Below the pieces are notes generated by a model, which ran no database searches, was not told the origin of the DNA, and worked only from the letters and a program-made list of their open reading frames with translations. DNA of 64,000 bases from Sporosarcina sp. PTS2304. Lineage in GTDB: Bacteria > Bacillota > Bacilli > Bacillales_A > Planococcaceae. Location: positions 2,203,001 to 2,267,000 of the forward strand of contig NZ_CP031230.1 of the NCBI RefSeq assembly GCF_003351785.1, given 5' to 3'. The stretch's first letter is position 1. Each line of letters begins with the position of its first letter. A program made the position numbers and the translations under genes. Shown piece after piece: positions 8,161 to 16,777 of the stretch.

Positions 8161-9888
8161 TTACTTCTTACCGGAAATATAAGCCCACTTGTACGTGTAG
8201 TCTGCTCCAAATGGATGATCTACTAATCCTTTAAAGTATGGCTTATGCAAGAAAATCAATCCGCGCTGATAAATAGGTGCAATCGCTGCATCATCTTCAA
8301 GCAAGATTTTCTCAGCTTTTGCAAACGCTTCATATCGAGCTTCAGGATCAAGAGCCAATTCTCCCTTTGAATCTGCGATTAACTTATCATACTCTGGGTT
8401 AGAGTAAGACATCAAGTTGTTTGTTCCATCTGTTACGAACAAATCTAGGAATGAAATCGGGTCTTGGAAGTCAGGGCCCCATCCAGAAACTTGAATATCA
8501 TAATCTTGGTTACCGTCTAATTCAAGACGTACTGCGAATGGTACTTCTTTCAATGAAATAGAAAGTCCTTCTAAATTCCCTTCTAATTGCGCTTTAAAGT
8601 ACTCGTCCATCTTTTTAGATAGTTCAGTGTCTCCACCAAGGATCTCTAAGTTCAAAGAATCCACTCCGAGTTCTTCTAAACCTTTTTCCCAATGTTCTTG
8701 TGCTTCTTCCACGTTATACAATAAGTGGTCGCCGCTTAGATCACGGAAGTCTTTTTCATTTTCATCAAATGCGAAGTTTGTTGGTACTAAGAAGTTTGCT
8801 GGTAAAGAACCGTTAGCAAGTACTACATCAGCCATATCTTGCTTTTCAAAAGCTTTTGCAATCGCTTTACGAATGTTTTCGTTCGCTAATGGCGTCTTTT
8901 CTCCGTCACGCTCTTGGTTAAACTTGAAGTAGAATACAGATGTTTCCGGTTGGATAACTGCTTCCGGATCATCAATATACTGCTGTGCAAGATCTCCAGA
9001 AACTCCTGCGCGATCTAATTTACCATCTTGATAAAGTTTCACTGCTGTAGCAGATTCTTTTACTACGTTTACGTGAATTTCATCTAATTTCACACTGTCG
9101 ACATCCCAATAATGTTCATTCTTTTTAAATGACCAGCTATCGCCAGTTCCATCCCAGTCAGTCAGAATGAATGGACCATTAGATAGAAGTCCATCAGAGT
9201 TCGTTGCATACGCATCACCTTTAGATGTTACAAACTCCTCTTTTAGTGGATAGAATGTTCCGAATGACATAAGTGATAAGAAATAAGGTACTGGACGTTC
9301 AAGTGTAACTTCAAACGTCTTTTCATCCAGCGCTTTAACACCTAGCTCAGATACTTCCATTTTCTCTTCAGAAATCTCTGTTGCATTTTTTACAACACCT
9401 GACATCATGAATGGTCCATATGGTGAACCAGTTGCCGGGTCGATCGCACGTTGCCATGCATAAACGAAATCGTTAGCTGTAACTGGTGTATCATCAGCCC
9501 ATTTAGCATCACGCAGTTTGAATGTGTAAGTAAGTCCATCTTCACTTACCTCTGCCTCTTCAGCAGCCATAGCTGGTTCTGCAATGTTTTCTTGGTTTAA
9601 ACGGTACAATCCTTCGTTAATGTTGTTTAGTACGTTGAATCCTACAGCGTCCTCAACAATAGATGAATCAACGGATGGAATCGCAGCAGATTCAGCTAAA
9701 TACAGTACTTGTTCTGCGTCCGGCTCCCCATCTTCGTCTTTTCCATGAGTTTGTTCAGTCGCCTGATCATCTTCTTTATCCCCATCTGTTGCAGGCTTGT
9801 CTTCTTCTTTTTTGCTACCACAAGCAGCTAGGAACATGCTTAGCACTAACGTCAGCGCCATAAGTAAAGCCCATTTTTTACTTTTCAA
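8161..9888 (-). CDS. oppA: Oligopeptide-binding lipoprotein OppA
   Basis: This is the extracellular substrate-binding lipoprotein of the Opp importer, SBP_bac_5 family, 575 residues. The signal peptide ends in the lipobox LAAC with the modified cysteine at residue 23, followed by an acidic, low-complexity linker to about residue 65. The start is taken as TTG at 9888, seven bases after GGGGAGG; an upstream in-frame start would add 11 residues without a ribosome binding site. First gene of oppABCDF. Expression is likely under CcpA (see the cre-like site). Confidence 0.95.
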   Translation of the reverse strand: MKSKKWALLMALTLVLSMFLAACGSKKEEDKPATDGDKEDDQATEQTHGKDEDGEPDAEQVLYLAESAAIPSVDSSIVEDAVGFNVLNNINEGLYRLNQENIAEPAMAAEEAEVSEDGLTYTFKLRDAKWADDTPVTANDFVYAWQRAIDPATGSPYGPFMMSGVVKNATEISEEKMEVSELGVKALDEKTFEVTLERPVPYFLSLMSFGTFYPLKEEFVTSKGDAYATNSDGLLSNGPFILTDWDGTGDSWSFKKNEHYWDVDSVKLDEIHVNVVKESATAVKLYQDGKLDRAGVSGDLAQQYIDDPEAVIQPETSVFYFKFNQERDGEKTPLANENIRKAIAKAFEKQDMADVVLANGSLPANFLVPTNFAFDENEKDFRDLSGDHLLYNVEEAQEHWEKGLEELGVDSLNLEILGGDTELSKKMDEYFKAQLEGNLEGLSISLKEVPFAVRLELDGNQDYDIQVSGWGPDFQDPISFLDLFVTDGTNNLMSYSNPEYDKLIADSKGELALDPEARYEAFAKAEKILLEDDAAIAPIYQRGLIFLHKPYFKGLVDHPFGADYTYKWAYISGKK

Positions 9889-9932
9889 ATCATTGACCTC
9901 CCCTTTAAAATAATTGATCAACTAGCTATTTC

Positions 9933-9961
9933 ATTATACAAGTAAAACTTCTAAATGTAAA
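9933..9961 (-). promoter_or_regulatory. oppA promoter
   Basis: On the minus strand TTTACA (9956-9961) and TATAAT (9933-9938) are 17 bp apart, about 45-70 bp upstream of the oppA start. It is a near-consensus SigA promoter. Confidence 0.85.
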
Positions 9962-9970
9962 CGCTAACAT
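9955..9970. promoter_or_regulatory. cre-like CcpA operator over the oppA -35 box
   Basis: ATGTAAACGCTAACAT fits the CcpA cre consensus WTGNAANCGNWNNCAW at every fixed position. It covers the -35 hexamer, a position where binding would repress transcription when preferred carbon sources are present (inference from known CcpA action). Confidence 0.75.
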
Positions 9971-10079
9971 CAATATTATCTTAATTTTAAAGAATATATG
10001 TAGATTCTACACTTTTCCTTACTATTCTTGTATGATAGACAATAGAAAACGACATTATTATATGAAAAGAAGGCTCAAT

Positions 10080-10424
10080 ATGAAATCTAATAGTATTGTA
10101 TTTTCTCTCTCTCAATTCATAATCATTATTTCTATCTATGTACTATATGGAAAATTCACACTACTCGGATATATCAATGTATCTTTTTTTATCAGCGCTA
10201 TTTTGCTTTTCATCGGAGGAACAATCTATATTATACGCACTGGTTCTTTTGACTTCTTCGCAACGAGTATGCGTAAAGTGTTCGTACGTAAAGGACAGCA
10301 AGAAGCTATCGAATCCATGCGCAAACCTTCGGAAACATTTTCAGCGAATCCTGCTTGGTTTTTCATAGCAGGTATCCCGACATTCGTACTGATGTTAGTC
10401 GCCTTGACATGGTATTATATGTAA
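10080..10424 (+). CDS. Small membrane protein, DUF3899-like
   Basis: A 114-residue protein with three hydrophobic segments: two near the N-terminus (about residues 6-22 and 28-48) and one at the C-terminus (about 92-112), with a basic cytoplasmic stretch between (about 55-85). It resembles the DUF3899 family of Bacillales membrane proteins, whose role is unknown. The ATG at 10080 follows AGAAGG at good spacing; an upstream ATG at 10032 lacks such a site. Confidence 0.7.
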   Translation: MKSNSIVFSLSQFIIIISIYVLYGKFTLLGYINVSFFISAILLFIGGTIYIIRTGSFDFFATSMRKVFVRKGQQEAIESMRKPSETFSANPAWFFIAGIPTFVLMLVALTWYYM

Positions 10425-10585
10425 TCAAGCATAGTTTACTAACAAACCAAGCCGGCTGATTATCTAAAGAAAGCAATGGTCTTTTGGAAATGAGGTGTTG
10501 TTGACGGGGAGTTGTAATGTTAGTGTACTCGTTACGGCGGACTCGCCAGAAGTTGGGGCGGTGCAGAAAAAATAGTGTATCGTTT

Positions 10586-10780
10586 AGGATTCTCCCTACA
10601 GAACCGGACGCTTTCCTGAGGGCGCCCCCTCCGGAAAGCGTAGCGTCTGGAAGCTCAAGCCGCAAGACATTCCAAGTTAGCTTCACTCCATCTAGCCAAA
10701 GTCGCCCGTTTAGTTCTATCACCTAACTTGCTTTTAAATTAATTATACATAGCACGGTTACTCAACTGACGCGTAATGAA
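10586..10780. repeat. A/B fusion repeat with tail module
   Basis: The left arm of a class A element (AGGATTCTCCCTACAGAACC) is joined directly to the right arm of a class B element (GGAAAGCGTAGCGTCTGG). The A and B cores are missing. The junction forms a new palindrome, ACGCTTTCC ... GGAAAGCGT, centred near 10625. An AT-rich tail (about 10690-10780) follows. Upstream, 10481-10500 shares CTTTTGGAAATGAGGTGTT with 34259. This accounts for most of the gap 10425-10786. Confidence 0.75.
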
Positions 10781-10786
10781 ACTATC

Positions 10787-11299
10787 TTATTTCCTGTCTT
10801 CCACATCTAACTTACTGCCATCATGAAAACGAATCTCCACTTCAAATTTCTCATAACTAGATTCTAAATCAAAAGCTTGTAACACTTGCTCAATCGTCTC
10901 TTCTTTTGTACTATCTTTTGTCAATTGCAGTTGCTCTGCTCTCGGATACAAATCATTAAACGCTTCTTGTCCTTGCAAGTACACACCATTTACCTCGTCT
11001 TCTATTTTCGCTTCAAATGGCTCATTATCATCCTGCTCAATCTCCGCTTCGTACTCACGGTCTTTGCCATACGAAACTTCAACCTTAATTTCCTTAAACG
11101 AAAGTTGATCCATATCCACCTTCATAGTATCTGTCGATATACTAGGTTGCTCTGATGCCGAAGTGTCTGCTGACGTATTTGTATCCACAGGTTGCTCGAT
11201 TGGTGCTGACGGTGTAGGTACCTCTACAGGCTCGTCACTGCCACAACCTGCTAGTCCAATCGTCATCACTGACACAATCACTACAAATGTTTGCTTCAC
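10787..11299 (-). CDS. YusW-like lipoprotein
   Basis: A 170-residue lipoprotein: signal peptide, lipobox LAGC with cysteine 19, a serine/threonine/proline-rich linker to about residue 65, then a domain of about 100 residues (FKEIKVEVSYG ... VEIRFHDGSKLDVED) that resembles YusW of Bacillus. It would be anchored on the outer face of the membrane. Function is unknown. The GTG start has a strong site AAGGAGAGG. Confidence 0.75.
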   Translation of the reverse strand: MKQTFVVIVSVMTIGLAGCGSDEPVEVPTPSAPIEQPVDTNTSADTSASEQPSISTDTMKVDMDQLSFKEIKVEVSYGKDREYEAEIEQDDNEPFEAKIEDEVNGVYLQGQEAFNDLYPRAEQLQLTKDSTKEETIEQVLQAFDLESSYEKFEVEIRFHDGSKLDVEDRK

Positions 11300-11359
11300 T
11301 TATATCCTCTCCTTAGTTGGTCATTTCTTCTATAGTTCCCCAATCTTTGACTTTTAATC

Positions 11360-11385
11360 GATTAACTTCAATTTATGTAGGGTAT
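11360..11385 (+). promoter_or_regulatory. SigB-like promoter of the catalase-related gene
   Basis: GATTAA and GGGTAT are 14 bp apart. SigB promoters use GTTTAA and GGGTAT at this spacing, so the -10 is perfect and the -35 has one change. It ends 24 bp before the ATG of the catalase-related gene. Confidence 0.6.
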
Positions 11386-11409
11386 GTTAAAAGATAAAGG
11401 AGTGATTCC

Positions 11410-12303
11410 ATGAATAATCCTAAGAAATTGACGGCAGCAAATGCGATCGACGCTATTGAAAACGTTGCACATATATCACCTCATCTTAGACGTGCACACG
11501 CTACCGGAATTGCTTTTGACGCGACATTCAAATCTACTGGTGCTGCTATTCCGTGGACAACTGCAGAGCATTTACAAACGGGGGAAGTTTCGGCTGTCGT
11601 ACGTTTTTCACATAGTTCCCCGAGTATAGAACCAAGTGAAATATTAAATCCCGTAAAAGGAATGGCCGTCCGTTTCAATTTGTCTAACGGAAATTATACA
11701 AATCTAGTCATGGTAAATGTACCGATTTTCGTAAGCCAGACTCCGGAGGCGTTTATTCGATTAATTAGGTCTTTTGATAAAAAGTCGAGCTCTTGGAGTG
11801 AACGGATAGACTCCTTATTGCATGACGTTCATTACAAAGCTTTCGCTACCATCCTGAAGAAATTGAAACCTTTGAAAAACTTTGAAACTCTTCACTATTA
11901 CGGCATACATTCTTACATATTTGTAAACACAAGCAAACAAACACAAGCAGTGCGCTTTGAATGGCAACCTCTACCTTCTAACGATAGCTCAGTTCCTGCA
12001 TCATCTATAGAAAACGAGTTAATTAAGAAAGTCGAGAAACAAGCAGTTCAATTTCGATTACTTGTGCAATTGGCAGAATACGGTGACCCCATCGACGATC
12101 CAACGAAGGCATGGCCAGACGATCGCAAAAAAATTGAAGCGGGTATACTGACATTGACTTCCCTCCGTCCGGACAATGCCGAAAATATAGTATTCGACCC
12201 TACGATTACTACAGAAGGATTGGAATGTAGCAATGATCCTGTACTGCTCTTTCGTTCAGCTGCCTATAAAGAATCCGCAAAACGGCGGGGAGCGATGAAA
12301 TAA
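11410..12303 (+). CDS. Catalase-related heme peroxidase-like protein
   Basis: A 297-residue protein that resembles the heme-binding core of catalases but is much shorter than a full catalase (about 480 residues). RRAHATGIAFDATF (near 28) corresponds to the segment around the catalytic histidine. VVRFSHSSPS and VKGMAVRFNL follow, and SQTPEAFIRLI is near 110. The C-terminal GLECSNDPVLLFRSAAYKES supplies a possible proximal tyrosine ligand. Such mini-catalases can act as organic-hydroperoxide peroxidases; the activity here is inferred. A SigB-like promoter and the site AAAGGAGTG precede it, fitting a stress role. Confidence 0.8.
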   Translation: MNNPKKLTAANAIDAIENVAHISPHLRRAHATGIAFDATFKSTGAAIPWTTAEHLQTGEVSAVVRFSHSSPSIEPSEILNPVKGMAVRFNLSNGNYTNLVMVNVPIFVSQTPEAFIRLIRSFDKKSSSWSERIDSLLHDVHYKAFATILKKLKPLKNFETLHYYGIHSYIFVNTSKQTQAVRFEWQPLPSNDSSVPASSIENELIKKVEKQAVQFRLLVQLAEYGDPIDDPTKAWPDDRKKIEAGILTLTSLRPDNAENIVFDPTITTEGLECSNDPVLLFRSAAYKESAKRRGAMK

Positions 12304-12590
12304 TCCAGTAATCTCCAGCTTACCATTTACTAAATTCAGTAAATGTAATAGAACTATCGATAACTACATGAGCTATCTATTCAAGATAGAAATCGGCAGT
12401 AAAATATTATAAAATGATCAACACTCATCCATCAGCTTAGTCTGCACTTGATTTTTTCATTATACTATTGTTACTATTTAAAAGATGTCAATTCAACCAA
12501 TGTACGTATGAACCATTCTCTCGAAATGAGTATAGAGCCAGAATATACTGGCGGAAGGGGTTGACGAATTACGAGAAGGAGCTGATGTGT

Positions 12591-13994
12591 ATGACAACAG
12601 AGAAAGATTTGTTACTTGATGATTCGGATGAGGAAGTAGTTAAAGATTATTCTTTAGATCGCGTTCCTATCGAAGACCGCAGCAAAAGTTGGCTCAGCAT
12701 TACAAACATTACATTCGGTATTGCGACCGCTATTTTCTATTTTCAAATGGGAAGTGTTATGGCATTGCAGTTCGGAGCACCCAACGCAATCGTTTCAGCA
12801 ATTTACGCAATTATAGTGGCGGGATTGCTCGGCACAGTCATTGCGTACCTTTCAGCTAAGTCAGGTATGAATGTAAATTTACTTTCACGCGGTGGGGGTT
12901 TTGGTTATATCGGTTCTTCCCTTACTTCATTAATTTACGCGTCGAACTTTATTATGTACTGTGCATTCGAAGGGTTGATCCTAGTATCTGCAGTACATCA
13001 TTTCTTACCAGACTTCCCTAAGTGGATTTTGATCGTTGTCTTTGGAATGATCATTATTCCGTTAAATTGGTTCGGAATTGAGCAACTAGACAAGTTGCAA
13101 AAGTGGTCAATGCCTGTGTTTTTAATATTTCTAATTACAGCGATTGTTGTTTCATTTATAAAGCCGGCTGTCTATACCGGATCTGTATTTTCTTATATGC
13201 CTGAAGGTGTTCAGTTCGGTGGAACCGCTTTATTATTCTGTATTGGGATGCATAATGGAATTATGGGACTAACAGCTTTACTAGCTTCCGATTATGCACG
13301 TTTCTTAAAACCCTCGGATCGAAAGTTTGGATCTATCGCTATAGGATTTATTCCTCAAATTTTTTGTTATGGAGTGATGGGTGGACTCGGTATATGGTTC
13401 GGTGTGCGTTTCCTTGAAAAAGATCCTGGTGTGTATATTGTTCTTTTACTAGGTATCGGTGGTGCATTATTTACTATGTTGACACAATTACGTATTAACG
13501 TCACTAATATCTATAGTAGTTCCCTCTCCCTTTCTAATTTCTTTGAGAATGTGTTCCGTTTCACTCCTGGACGAAGATTTTGGGTAGTCGTTTCTGCCGC
13601 CTCCGCGATTGCGCTCATGCTAGCCGGTATTGTCGATCATTTGGATACTGTCATGACGTTCCAAGGGGTATTCTTGTTTTCTTGGGCTGCGATTTTAGTG
13701 ACAGATGCCCTCATCGTCAAGAAATGGCTACGCATTGGTCCAACATATTATGTGGCTAGACAAGAGTATTTATATAAATGGAATCCTGTAGGTGTGGTTT
13801 CTTTACTCGTCGCCAGCACATTTGGTACAATTGCCGCCTCAGGAGTGTTAGGTATATTCTTACAGTCTACAGCTGCTTTCTTTGCGGCAATTCTTGCAGC
13901 GGTACTGACAGTTGTGATCGCAATTTATACAAAAGGCGCCTATTATTTAGAACGGGAACCAAAAGATATTACAGCTGAAGATCGATTAAGCTAA
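12591..13994 (+). CDS. NCS1-type purine/cytosine permease
   Basis: A 467-residue transporter with about 12 membrane segments of the purine-cytosine permease (codB-like, NCS1) family. The N-terminal acidic tail ends with DRVPIEDRSKSW, followed by the first segments with GSVMALQFGAPNAI. These symporters import nucleobases, allantoin or related compounds; no catabolic gene adjoins it, so the substrate is unknown. The start at 12591 is chosen because AAGGAG lies nine bases upstream; an ATG two codons earlier is too close to it. Confidence 0.85.
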   Translation: MTTEKDLLLDDSDEEVVKDYSLDRVPIEDRSKSWLSITNITFGIATAIFYFQMGSVMALQFGAPNAIVSAIYAIIVAGLLGTVIAYLSAKSGMNVNLLSRGGGFGYIGSSLTSLIYASNFIMYCAFEGLILVSAVHHFLPDFPKWILIVVFGMIIIPLNWFGIEQLDKLQKWSMPVFLIFLITAIVVSFIKPAVYTGSVFSYMPEGVQFGGTALLFCIGMHNGIMGLTALLASDYARFLKPSDRKFGSIAIGFIPQIFCYGVMGGLGIWFGVRFLEKDPGVYIVLLLGIGGALFTMLTQLRINVTNIYSSSLSLSNFFENVFRFTPGRRFWVVVSAASAIALMLAGIVDHLDTVMTFQGVFLFSWAAILVTDALIVKKWLRIGPTYYVARQEYLYKWNPVGVVSLLVASTFGTIAASGVLGIFLQSTAAFFAAILAAVLTVVIAIYTKGAYYLEREPKDITAEDRLS

Positions 13995-14106
13995 AATTTA
14001 TCAATCCTGGTGATTTATGTATAATTCTCTCATTCATTTATTTAAAATCGATTTTGACTATGACAATTGGGTGGTGTGACGCTGACTTAGCGAGTGTTGC
14101 GGCTTG

Positions 14107-14164
14107 CGCTTCCAGACGATACGCTTTTCGGAGGGGGCGCGTTCGGTTCTGTAGAGAGAATCCT
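14107..14164. repeat. B/A fusion repeat
   Basis: A reversed class B arm (CTTCCAGACGATACGCTTTT) is followed by GGAGGGGGCGCG and then a reversed class A arm (TTCGGTTCTGTAGAGAGAAT). No core is present. The flank at about 14020-14095 resembles those at 47390 and, reversed, 1680-1770. With the terminator at 14267 this accounts for the gap 13995-14316. Confidence 0.7.
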
Positions 14165-14266
14165 AAAACGTACACTAACTCTACAATTACTTATCAAAAG
14201 CAACTTATTTCCAAACACTAATTCCTTTATTCGGATAATCAACAGGCTTGAAAATTCATGAAATGT

Positions 14267-14311
14267 AAAACGCCTAACGAATCAGCCTTGCAATCGATTC
14301 GTTAGGCGTTT
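14267..14311 (-). terminator. Terminator of the exopolysaccharide-type operon
   Basis: AAACGCCTAACGAATC pairs perfectly with GATTCGTTAGGCGTTT. It lies 6 bp past the glycosyltransferase stop. Confidence 0.85.
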
Positions 14312-14316
14312 ATTTG

Positions 14317-15741
14317 TTAGTCATTATCCTCAGATAATCCTCTTCGTTTAATATGTCCCCATTCCCGTTTGCCTCGTAATGCACGAATAATACCTTCCAC
14401 TCGCCAAAAGATGGTAGCTGGGCGATACCAAAATACTTCAGTCAGCGCTAATAACACGAGACTGATCAGCTCCTCAATTTTCGGAAACGTATTTCGGCTC
14501 CACGCCTCTAGTAAAACGGATGCCATAGAAAATAATGAGCCGTATAAAAGAAACGTTAACCCAAGAAGTCCAGCAAATACTACATATACTTCGCCCATAA
14601 ACAGCGAGATGATTAGGTAAGCATATCCGACCAGTTCTATTAATGGTCCCAATAGTTCTAATAATAGAAAGTACGGAAAAGATACAAGGCCGACTAAGCC
14701 ATATTTCGGATTGAAGGCCATCTTTTTATGTAACCAAAGACTTTCTGCTAATCCTTGATGCCAACGTCTGCGTTGCGTACGCAAACCTGCGAATGTATCA
14801 GGTGCTTCTGTCCAGCAAACAGGATCAGCCGTAAAGACGATTTCTTTTTTGTCCTTTGTGTCCCCGATGGCTTTATGGAGTTTTACTACTAACTCCATAT
14901 CTTCACCGACCGTTTGCGTAGAATATCCTCCTACTTCTATCACTAACTTTTTAGAAAATACACTAAAAGCCCCTGATATGATTAATACAAGATTAAAACG
15001 GCTAAGCGCTATACGTCCCATAAGAAAAGCACGCATGTATTCTACAATCTGCATCTTCACAATAGTTGACGTTGGTAAACCTTCGCGCACTAGTTGTCCC
15101 ATTTGGATATCAAAACCATTGGCAATCCGTACATTACCCCCAGCAGCGACCACTTCTTTGTTTGACTCCATAATCGGTTTCATCACTCGTAATAACGATG
15201 TTCGATCTAACATAGAATCCCCATCTATAGAACAAAAGTAAGGATATTTCGAAACATTAATACCCGCATTTAACGCATCCGCTTTTCCGCCATTTTCTTT
15301 CGTGATCAAGCGTAAATTCGGATGGATCTCTGACTGGTAAACTGCTTGAATCGGCTTCGTATCAAGTTGTAAATGAATAACTTTTTTCAGTGGTTTCATG
15401 TCAAATTGTTCGATCACCAATGCTTCCGTTCCATCTGAAGATCCGTCGTTTACTACAAGAATTTCAAACTCCGGATATTCCAATGCAAGCAGCGAATAAA
15501 TATTACCTAAAACACCTTCTTGTTCATTATATGCCGGAACAATAATAGTTACTGGCTGAGTATATATAAAATCCACCCCATCTTCATCTGCAAGATTCTT
15601 TTGCAATTTCCTTTCCTTCGCTAACCGCAAAAACGCTATGATCAGCATCGCTGTATAGACGAAAATAACAGCAAACATATAAAACAGCAAAATATACCCT
15701 ACGAATGCAAACAGCGAGGAAGTAATATGAGGAAGATTCAT
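14317..15741 (-). CDS. Processive family 2 glycosyltransferase (polysaccharide synthase)
   Basis: A 474-residue membrane protein resembling PgaC/HasA/BcsA-type synthases that polymerise and export beta-linked polysaccharide. A hydrophobic N-terminus (about 8-38) precedes the GT-A domain with VPAYNE near 70, NDGSSDGT near 98, the metal-binding DGD at 173-175, GED at 279-281, and QRRRW at 323-327 (the Q-x-x-R-W motif of processive enzymes). At least three further membrane segments follow. The ATG at 15741 has AAAGGAG eight bases upstream and lies 4 bp past the HEAT gene. The polymer (poly-GlcNAc, hyaluronan-like or other) cannot be decided. Confidence 0.88.
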   Translation of the reverse strand: MNLPHITSSLFAFVGYILLFYMFAVIFVYTAMLIIAFLRLAKERKLQKNLADEDGVDFIYTQPVTIIVPAYNEQEGVLGNIYSLLALEYPEFEILVVNDGSSDGTEALVIEQFDMKPLKKVIHLQLDTKPIQAVYQSEIHPNLRLITKENGGKADALNAGINVSKYPYFCSIDGDSMLDRTSLLRVMKPIMESNKEVVAAGGNVRIANGFDIQMGQLVREGLPTSTIVKMQIVEYMRAFLMGRIALSRFNLVLIISGAFSVFSKKLVIEVGGYSTQTVGEDMELVVKLHKAIGDTKDKKEIVFTADPVCWTEAPDTFAGLRTQRRRWHQGLAESLWLHKKMAFNPKYGLVGLVSFPYFLLLELLGPLIELVGYAYLIISLFMGEVYVVFAGLLGLTFLLYGSLFSMASVLLEAWSRNTFPKIEELISLVLLALTEVFWYRPATIFWRVEGIIRALRGKREWGHIKRRGLSEDND

Positions 15742-15745
15742 CAGA

Positions 15746-16777
15746 TTACTCCTTTCCCAACATCTCTTCCGCCAAATCCACCGCAAATTCATCAGTAGAA
15801 TTGGTTATGACGGAATACAATGTTTGTTGACCATTCTTTAACATTTTCATTGATTTTGCAGCTTGCATACGGACTGCATAAGATGAATCTGTAATGAGAC
15901 GGTTTAATATAACTTCCGCCTGTTCTTCAGGTGCAGAAGCAAAAATCTTTGCTACCATCAGACGCTCTTCCCAAATAGAAGAACTTGCAAATTCTTCATA
16001 CATGGAGTAAGTGGGAGTCACTTCCAGCAACGCAATACTTTTCAAAGCCCGTATTCGTAACTCTGGGTCTGAATCATCCAAGCAGTAGTGCAAGAGTGGT
16101 AACCAATCCAAATAAAATTTAGCGCCTACAATATCTAGTAGCGAATATTTTAACGGATCAGGTAATGCATCAAAGTCTTTTGCCAATAAACGTGTCTGTG
16201 ATTCATCTAACTCTACTATGAGCCTTTTATAATCAAATTCTCCTAATCGCCGCTTAGGATTCGCATAATATGACACAAAATCTGATGAAGAATTTTTTGC
16301 AATGATCTTACAAAGCAATAAATACTCTTCTTTTGAATTTGATTTTTTCAAGCGATTCATAATCTCTTCATGTAAAAATGAAAACTCATAAAGATAAATT
16401 TTATTCAGTACATTTAATCGTATGCCTGAATTTCGATAGTTTAGCTGTTTGACGTAATAAGTCTTCATATATTCAGATGCATACTGATCAATTTTTTTCG
16501 TCAATTCATCTGAAGAGAAATGGTAACGTATCCTGAAAAACAGCTCATCTATCGCTTCCAACTCCAACGTGTTTGCAGGCTTTTTCAGCTCAGCTGATAA
16601 TTCTCCTCCTAATAAATAATCCAACCATTTAGATTGGTGTAGTTCTATATAGTTCGCTATAGTCTTCTTATTTTTTACTTGTCGGAAGCGATAAAATAGT
16701 AGTAGAAGGAAAAGTAATACTAGCACTAAAAACAGCGAAATGATGAGTACTATCATGAACAACAATAAACTATTCAT
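15746..16777 (-). CDS. Membrane-anchored HEAT-repeat protein
   Basis: A 343-residue protein with one long N-terminal membrane segment (about residues 3-29) followed by a basic stretch and an alpha-helical domain. HEAT-like repeats are clear from about residue 225 (LLHYCLDDSDPELRIRALKS; LITDSSYAVRMQAAKSM). Such scaffolds mediate protein contacts. It overlaps the end of the pseudo-GGDEF gene by 8 bp and is followed by the synthase, so it may couple the regulator to the synthase in the membrane (inference). The start lacks a strong ribosome binding site; coupling to upstream translation is likely. Confidence 0.75.
   Translation of the reverse strand: MNSLLLFMIVLIISLFLVLVLLFLLLLFYRFRQVKNKKTIANYIELHQSKWLDYLLGGELSAELKKPANTLELEAIDELFFRIRYHFSSDELTKKIDQYASEYMKTYYVKQLNYRNSGIRLNVLNKIYLYEFSFLHEEIMNRLKKSNSKEEYLLLCKIIAKNSSSDFVSYYANPKRRLGEFDYKRLIVELDESQTRLLAKDFDALPDPLKYSLLDIVGAKFYLDWLPLLHYCLDDSDPELRIRALKSIALLEVTPTYSMYEEFASSSIWEERLMVAKIFASAPEEQAEVILNRLITDSSYAVRMQAAKSMKMLKNGQQTLYSVITNSTDEFAVDLAEEMLGKE

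Noticed and set aside
9889..9921. Upstream start for oppA
   Set aside because: It adds 11 residues before the signal peptide and overlaps the ribosome binding site of the TTG start.
12324..12345. Terminator after the catalase-related gene (CATTTACT/AGTAAATG)
   Set aside because: The stem is AT-only and no T run follows.
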